The notes under the pieces were generated by a model. That model made no database searches. It was not told the origin of the DNA and worked only from the letters and a program-made list of their open reading frames with translations. The position numbers were made by a program, and so were the translations under genes. A stretch of DNA of 64,000 bases from Paenibacillus barcinonensis (GTDB taxonomy: Bacteria; Bacillota; Bacilli; Paenibacillales; Paenibacillaceae): contig NZ_QJSW01000003.1 in the NCBI RefSeq assembly GCF_003217495.1, positions 186,001 to 250,000 on the forward strand, given 5' to 3'. Below are positions 9,338 to 19,631 of the stretch, in pieces; position 1 is the first letter of the stretch, and each line of letters opens with the position of its first letter.

Positions 9338-11551
9338 ATGATGTTTGATTGGCTGGGATGGAAAAAAGGATTGCCGCTGTGGTGGTCTTATCGGTTGAAT
9401 GCACACCGTACACATGATGTGGAGCAGATTTTTGAAGGGATTGCCGAAACCAGAAGACAGGTAATGATGGATTGGGCGAATGATCAGTGGAACCATCTGG
9501 AACGCTTGCTGCATCAGATCGAGTCGATCAGTCCCCGAGACGTGAAGCCTGGAACGCCACAGGCAGAGAAGCTGAGAACGTTGTTTAAGGCAAGCTATGC
9601 CCGATCACAGGATAGCACTGAATTGTTTATGCTGGACGAGCAGCATCAAGTCATATTTTCTACATATCAGAAACATATCGGACAACGTTACACTACACAT
9701 GAAAACACCTCTTTTGAACGTGGATTAAACTATGTATTAACAGGTACACCCGGCCAAAAATGCTTGTATGGCCCTTATGCTGACCCGCTTACGCTGGAGA
9801 TTGGGGCACGCTCATCTACGTTCCATGATGCCATTACCCTGATGTTTATTGCGCCTATCGTGCATCAAGGTAAATATGTGGGCGCTTTATGCAGCCGTAT
9901 TCCCGGTGATGTGCTCGGTGATCTCATCCAGCGTGAATCGGGACATATCTATCCAGACTCGGGTGACAACTATGTGTTTATGGCCGAATCCGTACTAAGG
10001 CCTGAGTTGCAACCAGGAACTGCGTTGTCACGAAGCCGCTTCGAGGATCGAACGTTTACCCATGGAGAGAATCTAAAGGACGGCGTAACAACTGACTGGG
10101 GCATCGTCTCAGTGCAGGCGCATACAGAGCTTGAACTGATGTTCACTGATCCCTCCACAGGACAATTACATCCCGGTGTATCGAAAACGATTCAGAATGG
10201 CTCCAATCTGTTTGTAGCCTATCCCGGTTATTCGGATTATCGCCACATTGCCGTCATAGGTAAAGGCATTACCTTTCAGCTCCCTCACTGCCCGGATCGC
10301 TGGGGTATGATGTGCGAGGGAGATCTGGAGGAAGTGTATCGCATACGCAGTATCGGATGGCGCCAATCGAAACAACAAGGCATCTATATTCTGCTCTCGG
10401 CCATACTTGCAGCTGCCTTAATTTTTGCTCTGACAGGCAGTGGATGGAGTGCCGCTGCAATCGCCATCTTTAATGTTGTCTTTGGATCTTTAGGTGCGAT
10501 GCAGCTGCATCGCAAACAATACAACCGCGTGCACGCAGACCTGCGGCGCCTAAGTCAATTCATTCGCATCAATGCGGAAGGCAAGGGGGATCTGACCCAG
10601 CGTCTGGATACGAATTCTTTTGCCCAGGACGAATCTGGCGAGCTGGCCAAATGGATTAATAACATGATTGATTCGCTTGAAAGCATCATGCTCAAAGTCC
10701 AGCGGGCTACAGAGGATGTCATGGATAATCAGCATCTCATGCGCGCTTCCACAGAGACAACGCAGGTGACTACAGACCGTGTCAATCTCAAGCTCGGTTC
10801 CATGATTCAAGCCATCCGTACCCAATTGCAGGATCTGGATCAAGCGAAGCAAGCCGCAGACCATATGCGTTTGACGCTGCAGCAGCTGGAGATGTCGGCG
10901 AACGAACAGATCGGCGTAGCCAGACAGGAGGTGGATCGCATCGGTGACAAAATGGTGCAAATCTCCGGCGCAGTATCCGATACAAACCAGACAATTCTGT
11001 CCTTCCTCGGCACCATGAAGGAGATCTATCGCGCTTTGGCGGTCATTGATGAAATATCTGCTCAGACGAATCTGCTTGCACTCAATGCAACAATTGAGGC
11101 CGCACGCGTCGGAGAGCATGGCCGCGGCTTCTCTGTCGTCGCTGAAGAGATTCGTAAGCTTGCTGACGTATCCCGCTCCTCTACGGAGGATATTCATCAC
11201 ATTCTGGATCGGATCTCGGTAGCGGCTAGCGCAGCTTCCAAGCAAATTACCGAGGGGGATCAAGTGCTTGCGGAAGGCACCAGTCTCGTTCAGGCAGCCT
11301 CCGAGCTTCTACAGAAAGCGACAGCTGAAGAAGCAGAACGTACACAAGTGGTGGATCAGGTCGTCTTTCTGATGGAGAATATTGCTGCGATCAGTCACCA
11401 GAATCGGGCTACCTCCGCCGAGGTTGAAGCCGAGATGATGGCTTTGATTCGGGATATGATGAAAGTGCAGCAGTCCTCCCACGATGTGGAGGCGATCACC
11501 CTCTTCCTGCAGCAAGTTGTGGGACAGTTCCAGCTGAACCAAACTGCCTGA
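9338..11551 (+). CDS. Methyl-accepting chemotaxis protein with large N-terminal sensor
   Basis: Chemoreceptor of about 737 residues. Residues 1-340 form a Cache/PAS-like sensor (for example [20 protein letters not shown] and [17 protein letters not shown]). Two adjacent membrane helices follow at about 345-395, then a HAMP-like linker and a cytoplasmic signalling domain whose hairpin tip is [19 protein letters not shown] near residue 570. There is no N-terminal membrane helix, so the sensor is cytoplasmic or the topology is unusual. I prefer ATG 9338 over the in-frame GTG 9332, since CGGGGTGG lies just upstream. The ligand is unknown; proximity to the pyrimidine transporter is suggestive only. 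Confidence 0.88.
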   Translation: MMFDWLGWKKGLPLWWSYRLNAHRTHDVEQIFEGIAETRRQVMMDWANDQWNHLERLLHQIESISPRDVKPGTPQAEKLRTLFKASYARSQDSTELFMLDEQHQVIFSTYQKHIGQRYTTHENTSFERGLNYVLTGTPGQKCLYGPYADPLTLEIGARSSTFHDAITLMFIAPIVHQGKYVGALCSRIPGDVLGDLIQRESGHIYPDSGDNYVFMAESVLRPELQPGTALSRSRFEDRTFTHGENLKDGVTTDWGIVSVQAHTELELMFTDPSTGQLHPGVSKTIQNGSNLFVAYPGYSDYRHIAVIGKGITFQLPHCPDRWGMMCEGDLEEVYRIRSIGWRQSKQQGIYILLSAILAAALIFALTGSGWSAAAIAIFNVVFGSLGAMQLHRKQYNRVHADLRRLSQFIRINAEGKGDLTQRLDTNSFAQDESGELAKWINNMIDSLESIMLKVQRATEDVMDNQHLMRASTETTQVTTDRVNLKLGSMIQAIRTQLQDLDQAKQAADHMRLTLQQLEMSANEQIGVARQEVDRIGDKMVQISGAVSDTNQTILSFLGTMKEIYRALAVIDEISAQTNLLALNATIEAARVGEHGRGFSVVAEEIRKLADVSRSSTEDIHHILDRISVAASAASKQITEGDQVLAEGTSLVQAASELLQKATAEEAERTQVVDQVVFLMENIAAISHQNRATSAEVEAEMMALIRDMMKVQQSSHDVEAITLFLQQVVGQFQLNQTA

Positions 11552-11685
11552 ATTGCTATCAGCGGACGTCATCATTGACGTGGATTGGAGAAATAGCTAA
11601 AATTTGATGCAACTGTTGCTTTCGTAATTGTCGTATCATTTATTATAGAAGATATCCAATCTGAACCGTTGAAAGGGTGGTCTGC

Positions 11686-12687
11686 ATGGAACTGCTTCAG
11701 GATTCATTTGGCCGAATACATGACTACATCCGTATTTCCGTTACGGACCGCTGCAATCTGCGTTGCGTTTACTGCATGCCCGCGGAAGGCATGGAGTTTG
11801 CTCCACATGATGAAATTATGAGTTATGAAGAGATTGCGGAAGTGCTTAAAGTGCTCGCCCCCATGGGCATGCGCAAGGTTCGGCTTACTGGCGGGGAGCC
11901 GCTGGTACGGAAAGACCTGCACAAACTGGTGGGCATGATCTCTGCAATCGACGGCATTGAAGACATCGCTCTTACCACCAATGCGCTGCTGCTGGACAAA
12001 CAGGCACAAGCGTTGAAGGATGCTGGCTTGAACCGTATCAATATCAGTCTCGACTCGCTGCATGCCGACCGCTTCTCCATGATTACACGTGGTGGAGATG
12101 TGAACAGGGTGCTGAAAGGGATTGAAGCGGCCACGGCTGTCGGACTTGCGCCGATCAAGCTGAATGTGGTGCTTATGAAGGGCATTAATGATGACGAGAT
12201 CAAGGATTTCATCGCCATGACGATGGATCAGCCGTTGCATGTGCGATTTATTGAATACATGCCGATTGGGCAAGCTTCCGATTCCTGGCGCAAATCGTAT
12301 CTGCCGCTGGAGGCCGTAACCGATGTGTGTGCAGAAGCCGGCTGGACGGTGGAGAACACCGAGGGTCCTGCCGGGAACGGCCCATCTCGAAACATGAAAA
12401 TCAAGGGCTCCCAAGGTACGTTTGGCCTGATCCACCCGGTAAGTGATCATTTCTGTGACAATTGCAACCGGCTGCGCCTTACTGCAGATGGACATATCAA
12501 AGCCTGCCTGTATTGGTCAGACGAGTATAACGTTCGCCGTTATGTGAATGACCCGGACGCAATGGCCGCTCTGTTTCTGAAAGCACTCGGGACCAAACCG
12601 AAGAATCATGAAATGGCACTGGCACTGGAGAAAAAAATGCAGTCACATACCCCGACCGTACGGCGCATGTCGCAAATCGGTGGATGA
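11686..12687 (+). CDS. moaA: GTP 3',8-cyclase MoaA
   Basis: Radical-SAM enzyme of 333 residues that converts GTP to 3',8-cyclo-7,8-dihydro-GTP, the first step of molybdenum cofactor synthesis. The N-terminal 4Fe-4S motif is C23-x3-C27-x2-C30, followed by the SAM-binding TGGEPL. The second cluster is in [25 protein letters not shown] sequence near residue 265, and the chain ends in the Gly-Gly needed for activity. The ATG at 11686 is preceded by AAAGGGTGG; an in-frame GTG at 11677 is less likely. It stands alone rather than in a moa operon; it could supply cofactor to the molybdopterin oxidoreductase at 33180-35243. Confidence 0.95.
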   Translation: MELLQDSFGRIHDYIRISVTDRCNLRCVYCMPAEGMEFAPHDEIMSYEEIAEVLKVLAPMGMRKVRLTGGEPLVRKDLHKLVGMISAIDGIEDIALTTNALLLDKQAQALKDAGLNRINISLDSLHADRFSMITRGGDVNRVLKGIEAATAVGLAPIKLNVVLMKGINDDEIKDFIAMTMDQPLHVRFIEYMPIGQASDSWRKSYLPLEAVTDVCAEAGWTVENTEGPAGNGPSRNMKIKGSQGTFGLIHPVSDHFCDNCNRLRLTADGHIKACLYWSDEYNVRRYVNDPDAMAALFLKALGTKPKNHEMALALEKKMQSHTPTVRRMSQIGG

Positions 12688-12749
12688 CAGGGAGAATTGT
12701 ACGCGGTATTGGAACGGAAAAAATATTATCTGGCGTTACGGTGAGTTAG

Positions 12750-12783
12750 CAGACGAGAATATCATGTTCCCGTCTGTTTTTTT
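12750..12783 (+). terminator. Intrinsic terminator after moaA
   Basis: CAGACG and CGTCTG arms with an inner GAA/TTC pairing, followed by eight T residues. It ends the moaA transcript before the next gene at 12959. Confidence 0.75.
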
Positions 12784-12958
12784 ATACTGTTGTTTTAAAA
12801 TGTATTAAAAATCAAATACAGTTCGCTTTTCACGGCTTCAAAAGTTGCAAAAATATTATAGACATATGCTCTTACGAGGTCTAAAATTTGCCTGTACATC
12901 TGACGATGTATAGTATACCCACATATGATATCTATCTAAACTATAGGAGCTGACCTTA

Positions 12959-13795
12959 TTGAACATAGTAGAAGCACTCGTTGCAGCAAGTCCTTATTTT
13001 AAAATCATGTTAAAGGAACACGACATCATGATTGCCGTAACCGATACCGAGAAAATCTGGTATTACTCTCCCAGCAACAGTCTTGATCTTGGCCTCAAAG
13101 CTGGAGATCCCATCTCCCCTGAAGATCCTACACTACGTCGTGCACTAATGAAGGGTGAGACTTCAGCTAATCGCATTGACGCCAGTCTATATGGAACGGC
13201 CATCATTACGGCTGCAACTCCGCTTTACGACGATGAAAGAAACATTGCAGGGGTGCTTGCTATAGGTTTTTCACTTCACAACGAAGAAAAGCTGGAATAC
13301 TTCACTAAGCTAATTACGGACATCAGCGGCAGACTGACAGATAGGGTACAGACTGTAGCTGCGCAGGCAGAGCAATTAACCGCATCCTCCACACAAATTC
13401 TCGACAATACCCGTCTGGCTGTGAAAAACTCTGGTGAGGTTAACAAAGTCGCCGTATTTATTCGCGAGATCTCAGAACAAACCAATCTGCTCGGTCTCAA
13501 CGCAGCGATTGAAGCTGCAAGAGCTGGTGAGGCAGGTGCAGGATTCGGTGTCGTTGCATCCGAGGTACGTAAGCTTTCTACCGGAACCAAAGAAGCCACA
13601 GTTAACATTGAACGCTCTCTCAAGGATGTGCAGACTTCCATTCAGCAGATGGAGCAGGAGATTACATCCATTGCCCAGTCCAGCAATCAGCAGGCTGAAG
13701 TGGTGACCGAATTCAGTGAAATCATTGATAATCTGAACAGCGTGAGCCGCGATCTCAAATTGTTCATCGAATCCATGCTGCTGAGAGTAGAATAA
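12959..13795 (+). CDS. Small soluble chemoreceptor (YfmS-like)
   Basis: Cytoplasmic chemotaxis signalling protein of 278 residues with no membrane helix. An N-terminal ~115-residue sensor (starting [18 protein letters not shown]) is followed by a shortened MCP domain with the conserved tip [19 protein letters not shown] near residue 175, then [12 protein letters not shown]. This matches soluble receptors such as B. subtilis YfmS in length and layout. The start is TTG at 12959, supported by AGGAG eight bases upstream. It is flanked by terminators on both sides, so it is monocistronic. Ligand not known. Confidence 0.88.
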   Translation: MNIVEALVAASPYFKIMLKEHDIMIAVTDTEKIWYYSPSNSLDLGLKAGDPISPEDPTLRRALMKGETSANRIDASLYGTAIITAATPLYDDERNIAGVLAIGFSLHNEEKLEYFTKLITDISGRLTDRVQTVAAQAEQLTASSTQILDNTRLAVKNSGEVNKVAVFIREISEQTNLLGLNAAIEAARAGEAGAGFGVVASEVRKLSTGTKEATVNIERSLKDVQTSIQQMEQEITSIAQSSNQQAEVVTEFSEIIDNLNSVSRDLKLFIESMLLRVE

Positions 13796-13808
13796 AATAA
13801 TACGTCAA

Positions 13809-13841
13809 ACTTCCCGTGAATAGATCCGGGGAGTCTTTTTT
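13809..13841 (+). terminator. Intrinsic terminator after the soluble chemoreceptor gene
   Basis: Eight-base stem ACTTCCCG / CGGGGAGT (one G-U pair) followed by a T tract, 13 bp after the stop codon. Confidence 0.75.
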
Positions 13842-13884
13842 AGTTACGAAGCATTCCCCCTCTCCCTCCACCCCGTCGGTCCGT

Positions 13885-14493
13885 CTATGAAGCAAAGAGC
13901 TTCCAGCACATCATCACCGCGATTCCAACCATAATCAGTGCGGATAAACGACTCAGTGCATGCCGAACCCGTCCAGTGTGATCCTTGCTTCGAACCAGCC
14001 TGCCCGCTCCTGCCAGTCCCAGAAACCACACCCAGGATACAACTGCTGTAGTTAGCGCAAAACTGACACGCTCCACCCCTCTATACTGAAGTGAACTGGT
14101 GCCAATCACTGCTACTGTATCCAGCAACGCATGAGGGTTGAGCAGGGAAACCGAAGCAGCAAATGTAATTTGACGTAATGCAGACATGGCCTTCGGGGCC
14201 TCCTCCTTGGAAGCAGATGACCTCCACAGTCCCCAAGCCATAAAGAGTAAAAACAGACTGCCTGCCCCGTATAAAGCATTGGTCAGCAGGGGCCATTGTA
14301 CTAAAATGAGGGACAAGCCCCCCACAGCTGCTCCAATCAGCACTGTATCACTAATGCTTGCTGTAACGACAGCTGGCATTGCATGCAGGTATTTCTTTTG
14401 ACTCAACCCCTGATTAAAAATAAATACATTCTGGACACCCAGCGGCAGAATCAGGCCAAAGGCCAGCACCACGGCATGAATCATGACTCCCAT
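13885..14493 (-). CDS. LysE/ArgO-family amino acid exporter
   Basis: Membrane protein of 202 residues with about six hydrophobic segments. The family hallmark near the N-terminus, LPLGVQNVFIFNQG, and the central SLLNPHALLDT are both present. Members export basic or other amino acids. It is divergently transcribed from the MocR-type regulator at 14629 with a 135-bp shared promoter region, a frequent pairing in which the PLP-binding regulator controls the exporter. ATG 14493 has GAGGA and AAGGGGG upstream; a second in-frame ATG nine bases later is possible. Substrate cannot be told from sequence. Confidence 0.87.
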   Translation of the reverse strand: MGVMIHAVVLAFGLILPLGVQNVFIFNQGLSQKKYLHAMPAVVTASISDTVLIGAAVGGLSLILVQWPLLTNALYGAGSLFLLFMAWGLWRSSASKEEAPKAMSALRQITFAASVSLLNPHALLDTVAVIGTSSLQYRGVERVSFALTTAVVSWVWFLGLAGAGRLVRSKDHTGRVRHALSRLSALIMVGIAVMMCWKLFAS

Positions 14494-14628
14494 TCTTCCT
14501 CATCCCCCTTATCTGTGTCTTCAGAGTAAATGAGGCTTAAGCGCGTGTAACCAGCCACTTGGATGGTAAAGTACCCAACCAAATGATATAGTGAACGATA
14601 CATAAGATATCGGAGGTGAAGCTTCCTG

Positions 14629-16134
14629 ATGGGACGCAACCCTATTGATCAATCTTCCGGCATCCGTTGGAAGCCAAATCCCGCCCTTGATCTGCCTATG
14701 TATCGTCAGATTGAAGCCTATATTCGTCAGAAGATCACCACAGGTGAATGGTCTGCCGGTTACCGCCTCCCCTCTCAGCGAGCACTGGCAGCAGCGATGG
14801 GAGTGAATCGAAGCACACTGGTGACCGCTCTGGACAACCTTGCTGCGTCAGGTATGATTGAAGGCCGCCACGGAGGCGGAACCTATGTCACCGGTTCGAG
14901 CTGGCACAGCCTGGCTCATGCATCACTGCCCAATTGGAGCGAAGCTGCACAGGAGGGCTCGTATTATCCGAATCTGCCCGAGATTCAGCAGATCAATCAG
15001 GCCGAATTCCGCCCAGGCATTATTCGGCTGGGTACAGGCGAGCTTGCACCTGAGCTGATGCCCAATGCAGCGTTCAACGACATCCTTCAGACCTTGTCCT
15101 GCCGTACTCGGACCCTTAATTATATTGAACCTCAGGGCAGTCTGGAGCTTCGCAAGGCCCTGTCCCTGCACTTGCAAACCAGTGGCATTCAGGCTTCCCC
15201 AGATTCCATCCTGATTGTATCCGGCTCCCTGCAGGCACTGCATCTGATCTCGGTGGGGCTCCTGCCGCGTGGTTCGGCTGTGCTGCTGGAGAAGCCCTCG
15301 TATCTCTATTCCATTCATGCCTTTCAATCCGCCGGTTTGAAACTGAACGGTATTCCCCTGGATGAAGAGGGACTTGATCTCGGGCATCTGGATCGTGCCA
15401 TCCAGATCGCGAAAAGGGTAAGCAGTGAGAACGGCGACGAATCTTTGCCACTGTTGTACACGATCCCGAGCTTCCATAACCCTACAGGTGGTGTAATGAG
15501 CAGAGAACGCCGGGAACAATTGCTGTCGCTCGCCCGTAGCTCCGGCATCTCCATTCTGGAGGATGCTGCTTATCAAGAGCTGTGGCTGGAACAGCCTCCC
15601 CCGCCCTCACTCAAAGCACACGACCTGGAGGGCCGGGTGCTGCATATGGGCACGCTCTCCAAAGCAGTCAGCCCGGGTCTTCGTCTTGGCTGGCTTGTTG
15701 GTCCTGTGCCCGTCATTCGGCGGCTTGCCGATATCAAGATGCAGACGGATTACGGCACCAGTTCACTTGCCCAGGAGGCAGCTGCAGCATGGTTTGCTGA
15801 CGGTCATCACGCAAGCCACATGACATGGCTTCGACCTGAACTACGGAAACGCAAAGCGTTCATGCTCGCCTTATTGCAGCAGCACTTCCATGATATTGCC
15901 GAATGGACATCACCGGAAGGCGGCTTCTACATCTGGCTGCGTTTCTCCGTTGAACCGTTGTCCATGCGCCGCTTATTCCATGCCTGTCTGGATGAAGATG
16001 TGCTGATTCACCCCGGTTACCTGTATGATCGGCTGGATACAAAGCATATCCGACTCTCTTACGCCTATGCTTCCTTCGATGAGATGGAACGCGGATTAAT
16101 CTGCCTTGCGCACGCGGCTCGTAAACTGCTGTGA
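14629..16134 (+). CDS. MocR-type PLP-dependent transcriptional regulator
   Basis: Regulator of 501 residues with a GntR-type winged helix at about 20-90 (MYRQIEAYIRQKITTGEW, LPSQRALAAAMGVNRSTL) fused to a class I aminotransferase-like domain. The PLP-binding lysine is in HMGTLSKAVSPGLRLGWLVG. Such proteins sense PLP or an amino acid through the aminotransferase fold and usually do not catalyse transamination. The divergent LysE exporter is the likely target. The start has CGGAGGTG ten bases upstream. Confidence 0.92.
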   Translation: MGRNPIDQSSGIRWKPNPALDLPMYRQIEAYIRQKITTGEWSAGYRLPSQRALAAAMGVNRSTLVTALDNLAASGMIEGRHGGGTYVTGSSWHSLAHASLPNWSEAAQEGSYYPNLPEIQQINQAEFRPGIIRLGTGELAPELMPNAAFNDILQTLSCRTRTLNYIEPQGSLELRKALSLHLQTSGIQASPDSILIVSGSLQALHLISVGLLPRGSAVLLEKPSYLYSIHAFQSAGLKLNGIPLDEEGLDLGHLDRAIQIAKRVSSENGDESLPLLYTIPSFHNPTGGVMSRERREQLLSLARSSGISILEDAAYQELWLEQPPPPSLKAHDLEGRVLHMGTLSKAVSPGLRLGWLVGPVPVIRRLADIKMQTDYGTSSLAQEAAAAWFADGHHASHMTWLRPELRKRKAFMLALLQQHFHDIAEWTSPEGGFYIWLRFSVEPLSMRRLFHACLDEDVLIHPGYLYDRLDTKHIRLSYAYASFDEMERGLICLAHAARKLL

Positions 16135-16540
16135 ACTTCAATACTAATTCGTCTATAATATGTCTTCTTCGTGTAAATAGTTAAGTTGACACATTCCCAC
16201 CCTTAATGGTAGCGTTTACATTAGTTTCAGTTCAGATCTATCTATGTACGGCTTCATATGCTAACGCCATCATCGTCTCCTTATTAGGAAGTCCACGTTA
16301 AACTGATTATAATGAAGTGCATTAGTGCCGATGGCACAAGGCGAGTATTTTTCAACCTTTTACGAGGTGAATGTCATGGATATCCGTTCACAGCGTCGAG
16401 AGATGCCGCACCATAGACTGGCACACTGGCACCTTGACACATTAGCTCCCAATCATTGATTGCAAGATCAGCTTGTATAGTGAGCGAAGCCAAGAGGCTG
16501 CTTACGGGTGGACGATGCCTGATGAGACACTCGAGAACAA
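16135..16540. other. Intergenic region between the MocR and mobA genes (convergent)
   Basis: About 400 bp without a supported gene. It contains a cre-like TGGTAGCGTTTACA at 16207-16220, a small hairpin GTGCC-GAT-GGCAC around 16325-16336 and a 27-codon frame from 16376 with GAGGTG upstream that I do not call. A strong stem GAGACACTCG / CGAGTGTCTC at 16524-16557 straddles the mobA stop codon. Confidence 0.4.
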
Positions 16541-17221
16541 TCATGAACGAGTGTCTCTCCACGCTGAGGACAAGCCACCTGAATCCTGCAAACGAAGACG
16601 TATATGATGCCATTGCTCCAGGGTGTTCATATTGCTCAGTTGCAGAGCAGACTGCTGAACACCGGCTTGCTGCAGTTCATCGGTTCCAACATACTGGCAG
16701 CCGATCTCTTCCAGCCAGCGGGTAACACGCAGTTGGTCATGAATCACATGCTGCTCCAGTTCAGGGAGTATCCTTCTGTGATATGCCCCGGCAAGCGGAT
16801 GAATACGGCCCTCTACACGCGGAATAATAGCATTGCTGGCTGGATATTGGGCTGCAAGCCTCTTCATACCGTTGAAAAAAGAGGTTTGCAGGAGCGGCAT
16901 ATCACAGGCACTGACCAGATTCCACGCTGTTTTGGAAGCAGTTAACGCGGCATGAAGTCCCGCAAGAGGACCTTTCCCAGAATAATGATCCTGTACAAAT
17001 TCCAAACCCTCATGGTCCATGGCACTATCCGCGGCTCGGTACATGGCTTCGTTGGGACCGGATGCCACGACGATGCGGGAAACAGCTGGTCTGATCACCT
17101 CTACAATATGTGTCAGCACAGTGGAACCGTTCAGCTCTAGCAGTGCTTTATGGCTACCCATTCGGCTGGATTGACCTCCTGCCAATATCATGCCTGTCCA
17201 CTGTTCCTTTTCATGAATCAT
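16541..17221 (-). CDS. mobA: Molybdenum cofactor guanylyltransferase MobA
   Basis: Transfers GMP from GTP to molybdopterin, giving the guanine dinucleotide cofactor used by DMSO-reductase-family enzymes. The nucleotidyltransferase signature MILAGGQSSRMGSHKALLEL is at the N-terminus and SACDMPLL supplies the metal-binding aspartate. Length about 226 residues, normal for the family. Start uncertain: ATG 17221 has AGAGGTG 12 bases upstream; an in-frame GTG at 17236 adds five residues. With moaA it points to an active Mo-enzyme, matching the bis-MGD type oxidoreductase at 33180-35243. Confidence 0.92.
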   Translation of the reverse strand: MIHEKEQWTGMILAGGQSSRMGSHKALLELNGSTVLTHIVEVIRPAVSRIVVASGPNEAMYRAADSAMDHEGLEFVQDHYSGKGPLAGLHAALTASKTAWNLVSACDMPLLQTSFFNGMKRLAAQYPASNAIIPRVEGRIHPLAGAYHRRILPELEQHVIHDQLRVTRWLEEIGCQYVGTDELQQAGVQQSALQLSNMNTLEQWHHIRLRLQDSGGLSSAWRDTRS

Positions 17222-17501
17222 AGTTAACGGGAACACCTCTTTCCTGCAGGACTAAGGACTATGACTCTGACAATGCGTCAAGCTATGAATAGCATATGAG
17301 TCATACCCGACATTTAAGTTATCGCTTTGATCATCATTTTCCATTACAAGCCACACATGAATCTGTTACACCTGCACATAGGCCGAGTTGAGCTTCGTTT
17401 CGGTGAATCATCCGATAATGTCTATATTCTATAACGTTGAATCCCCTTTCAACAAATGATACATTGAACAATATGATTCGATTCGGAAAGGAATGGCTCA
17501 A

Positions 17502-18731
17502 TTGGACAGATCTGCACCCGTGAGAGGCGCGTCCTCACTGGCCTCACTTAAACTATATAATTTTTTCATCTATGGAGCCATTTCGATCTTCGCCGGATTC
17601 CTTCAACTGTATCTTCAAGAGATTGGCATGACCAAGCTGGAGATTGGCAGCCTGATGGCGATTGGTCCCTTTGTCTCTCTGTTTGCCAACCCGTTCTGGG
17701 GCTTCTGGAGTGATAAATCACGTAATATTCGAATCGTGCTGATGATTATGATGGCAGGCACCTTTGTGCTCGCACAAGGGGTATTTTATGCGCCTACATA
17801 TACGTGGATCTACGTGGCTATGATCTTGTTTTATTTTTTTCAAAGTCCATTGTTCGCTCAGACCAACAGTCTGATTCTTGGTTATATTGACGGCACGGGA
17901 CAGAAATTCGGTACCTTCCGGCTCTGGGGCTCACTAGGCTGGGCACTGACCGCAGTCGCTGCCGGACCGGTGATTGATCGTTATGGCGTAGGCAGTGTTT
18001 CTATTATTTTTGCTTGCATGATTACTATTGCGTTTATGTTCTCGGTATTTCTGCCAAGGCAGCCTATCGCCTCTGATACACCGATTGTTACGTTAAGACG
18101 GTTTGGTAAGGTGATGTTTAATCCGTATTTTATGACCTTTATCGGTCTTGGTGTACTCGTCTCGGTACCTAATGCCATGAACAGCACCTTTATGTCGCTT
18201 TATATTGTAGAGATGGGCGGCGACAAGCAGATGGTCGGCTGGGCAATCTTCACATCCTCCATCCTGGAAGTAGGTGTGTTCCTGCTAATGGATCGACTGC
18301 TGAAACGCAAAATGAGCATGCTGCTAGGCTCTCTTATTCTGATCAGCCTGTTATTTGCACTGCGCTGGCAGCTTATGGCCCTGGCCTCAAGTCCGATGGA
18401 GGTTGTTTTTATTCAGCTCATGCACTCGGTCACCTTTGGCGGTTATTTCTATGTGGGCACACAGCTGACCATGCTATTTATTCCACGGCCCTATCGCTCC
18501 TCCGGGCAGGCGGTGTACACGATGGCTTGGGGTGGACTTTCCGGCGTTATTGCGGGCTTCTTCGGTGGCTGGCTGTTCCAGAGCTTCGGGGCTGAGGTGA
18601 TGTATAGCATTGGTGTATTCTTCTCACTCATCGGCGCATTTGGCTTTGGCCTCATGTGGCTGTGGAACCGTCATAATGGATATCAACCTACGGTGCTGAC
18701 GGAAATGGGCAATATGGATGAGGACAGATGA
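17502..18731 (+). CDS. MFS transporter (LacY/HcaT-like)
   Basis: Permease of about 409 residues with 12 predicted membrane helices. The loop 2-3 signature region is NPFWGFWSDKSRNIR and loop 4-5 carries GYIDGTGQKFGTFRLWGSLG, as in the LacY/HcaT-like branch of the major facilitator superfamily. I choose TTG 17502 because the AAAGGA site ends nine bases before it; the upstream in-frame ATG at 17493 abuts that site with no spacer. It is divergent from mobA. Substrate unknown; the family carries sugars, nucleosides and aromatic acids. Confidence 0.85.
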   Translation: MDRSAPVRGASSLASLKLYNFFIYGAISIFAGFLQLYLQEIGMTKLEIGSLMAIGPFVSLFANPFWGFWSDKSRNIRIVLMIMMAGTFVLAQGVFYAPTYTWIYVAMILFYFFQSPLFAQTNSLILGYIDGTGQKFGTFRLWGSLGWALTAVAAGPVIDRYGVGSVSIIFACMITIAFMFSVFLPRQPIASDTPIVTLRRFGKVMFNPYFMTFIGLGVLVSVPNAMNSTFMSLYIVEMGGDKQMVGWAIFTSSILEVGVFLLMDRLLKRKMSMLLGSLILISLLFALRWQLMALASSPMEVVFIQLMHSVTFGGYFYVGTQLTMLFIPRPYRSSGQAVYTMAWGGLSGVIAGFFGGWLFQSFGAEVMYSIGVFFSLIGAFGFGLMWLWNRHNGYQPTVLTEMGNMDEDR

Positions 18732-18881
18732 TGGTTATGGAGATGGGTATGGAGATGGGTATGTTAATAGGAATAGGAATGGGAGTGGCTTAGGAGTAGG
18801 GATAGGCGGGCATTGGTAGCGGGGGAGCAGGAATTTCGCCAGTTCCGGTGCAACGAATCTCGACCAGTTCCCATTCTACGG

Positions 18882-19076
18882 CTAACGATCACCAGAAACC
18901 TTATTGGGGCCATTTCCAGACGTTTCACATTCTAACGATCCCCAGGAAGCTTATTTACCCTCAAACCGAGGAAAAATGCATACAAACACCACATTTGCAG
19001 GAAATAAGGTCTGTACGGATCGTTAGAATTCAGAAGGACCGAAAAACGGGCAAATAGCGTTTCCTGTGATCGTTAG
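18882..19076. repeat. Nested inverted-repeat element, copy 1
   Basis: Four ~25-base units with consensus CTAACGATC plus a CAGRAACCTTATTT-like tail, arranged two forward then two reversed. CTAACGATC cores start at 18882 and 18932; reversed GATCGTTAG cores start at 19018 and 19068. Distances are 50, 86 and 50 bp. The copy at 59636-59830 has exactly the same length and spacing although the sequence between the units differs. Confidence 0.85.
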
Positions 19077-19345
19077 ATTTTTTAACTATAGGCTGAGGGT
19101 GGCAGGTTAGTCGTGAGCAAGGGTACGTGGGGTCGAGATAGCTACAGAGTCATCGTAGTGGCTGGTGCATTGGCTGGTGGTGGTAAGTGAGCCAGAGTCT
19201 CAAGGGGTGAATGGGGAGGTCTGGGAGGGATGCTTGGAACGTTGGTGTTTACTTACTATTGCTACGGCGGTCGACGCGGTAGGATTTCAGTAAATACGTT
19301 GGTTAATCTAAAAAAGTTACTCTAAAAGCTACCTTGACACAACAA

Positions 19346-19385
19346 AAAGGGCGTCCCGTCATGAACATGACCAGGAACGCCCTTT
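19346..19385 (-). terminator. Intrinsic terminator downstream of glnS
   Basis: AAAGGGCGT / ACGCCCTTT stem with an inner GTCATG / CATGAC pairing. On the minus strand the stem is followed by TTTTTGTTG, fitting glnS about 250 bp upstream. Confidence 0.7.
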
Positions 19386-19631
19386 CTTCATACTTGCGTA
19401 GCATGTTTATGCAATGCCCATCCTGCCCGTCTTAGCTCTAACACATGTGGATCGGCCGACCCACGTCATGCAGCGAAGAACTGCACCGCGCACAGAAGCC
19501 TGAGAAACAGTGCAAAAAGACTACGCCGAGGTACATGAACATTACCGTAAGGTGCATCGTTCATGTCCTCAATCAGTCAACGATTACCGTTCACTTGTAC
19601 CACGTTTTAAGCAAGCCCCACACTCTCTGCC

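Larger units (their letters stand above)
18732..19631. other. 900-bp gene-free region with repeat element
   Basis: It starts with a purine-rich GGAGATGGGTAT-type simple tract (18735-18800), then a 195-bp nested inverted-repeat element (18882-19076, listed separately), a G-rich low-complexity stretch (19085-19260) and the glnS terminator (19346-19385). No frame in it looks coding. Confidence 0.5.

Noticed and set aside
16207..16220. cre-like TGGTAGCGTTTACA
   Set aside because: No plus-strand gene follows it and one consensus position is off, so a CcpA role is not supported.
16376..16459. 27-codon frame with GAGGTG upstream
   Set aside because: Too short and isolated; composition (His, Arg rich) gives no support beyond the ribosome binding site.
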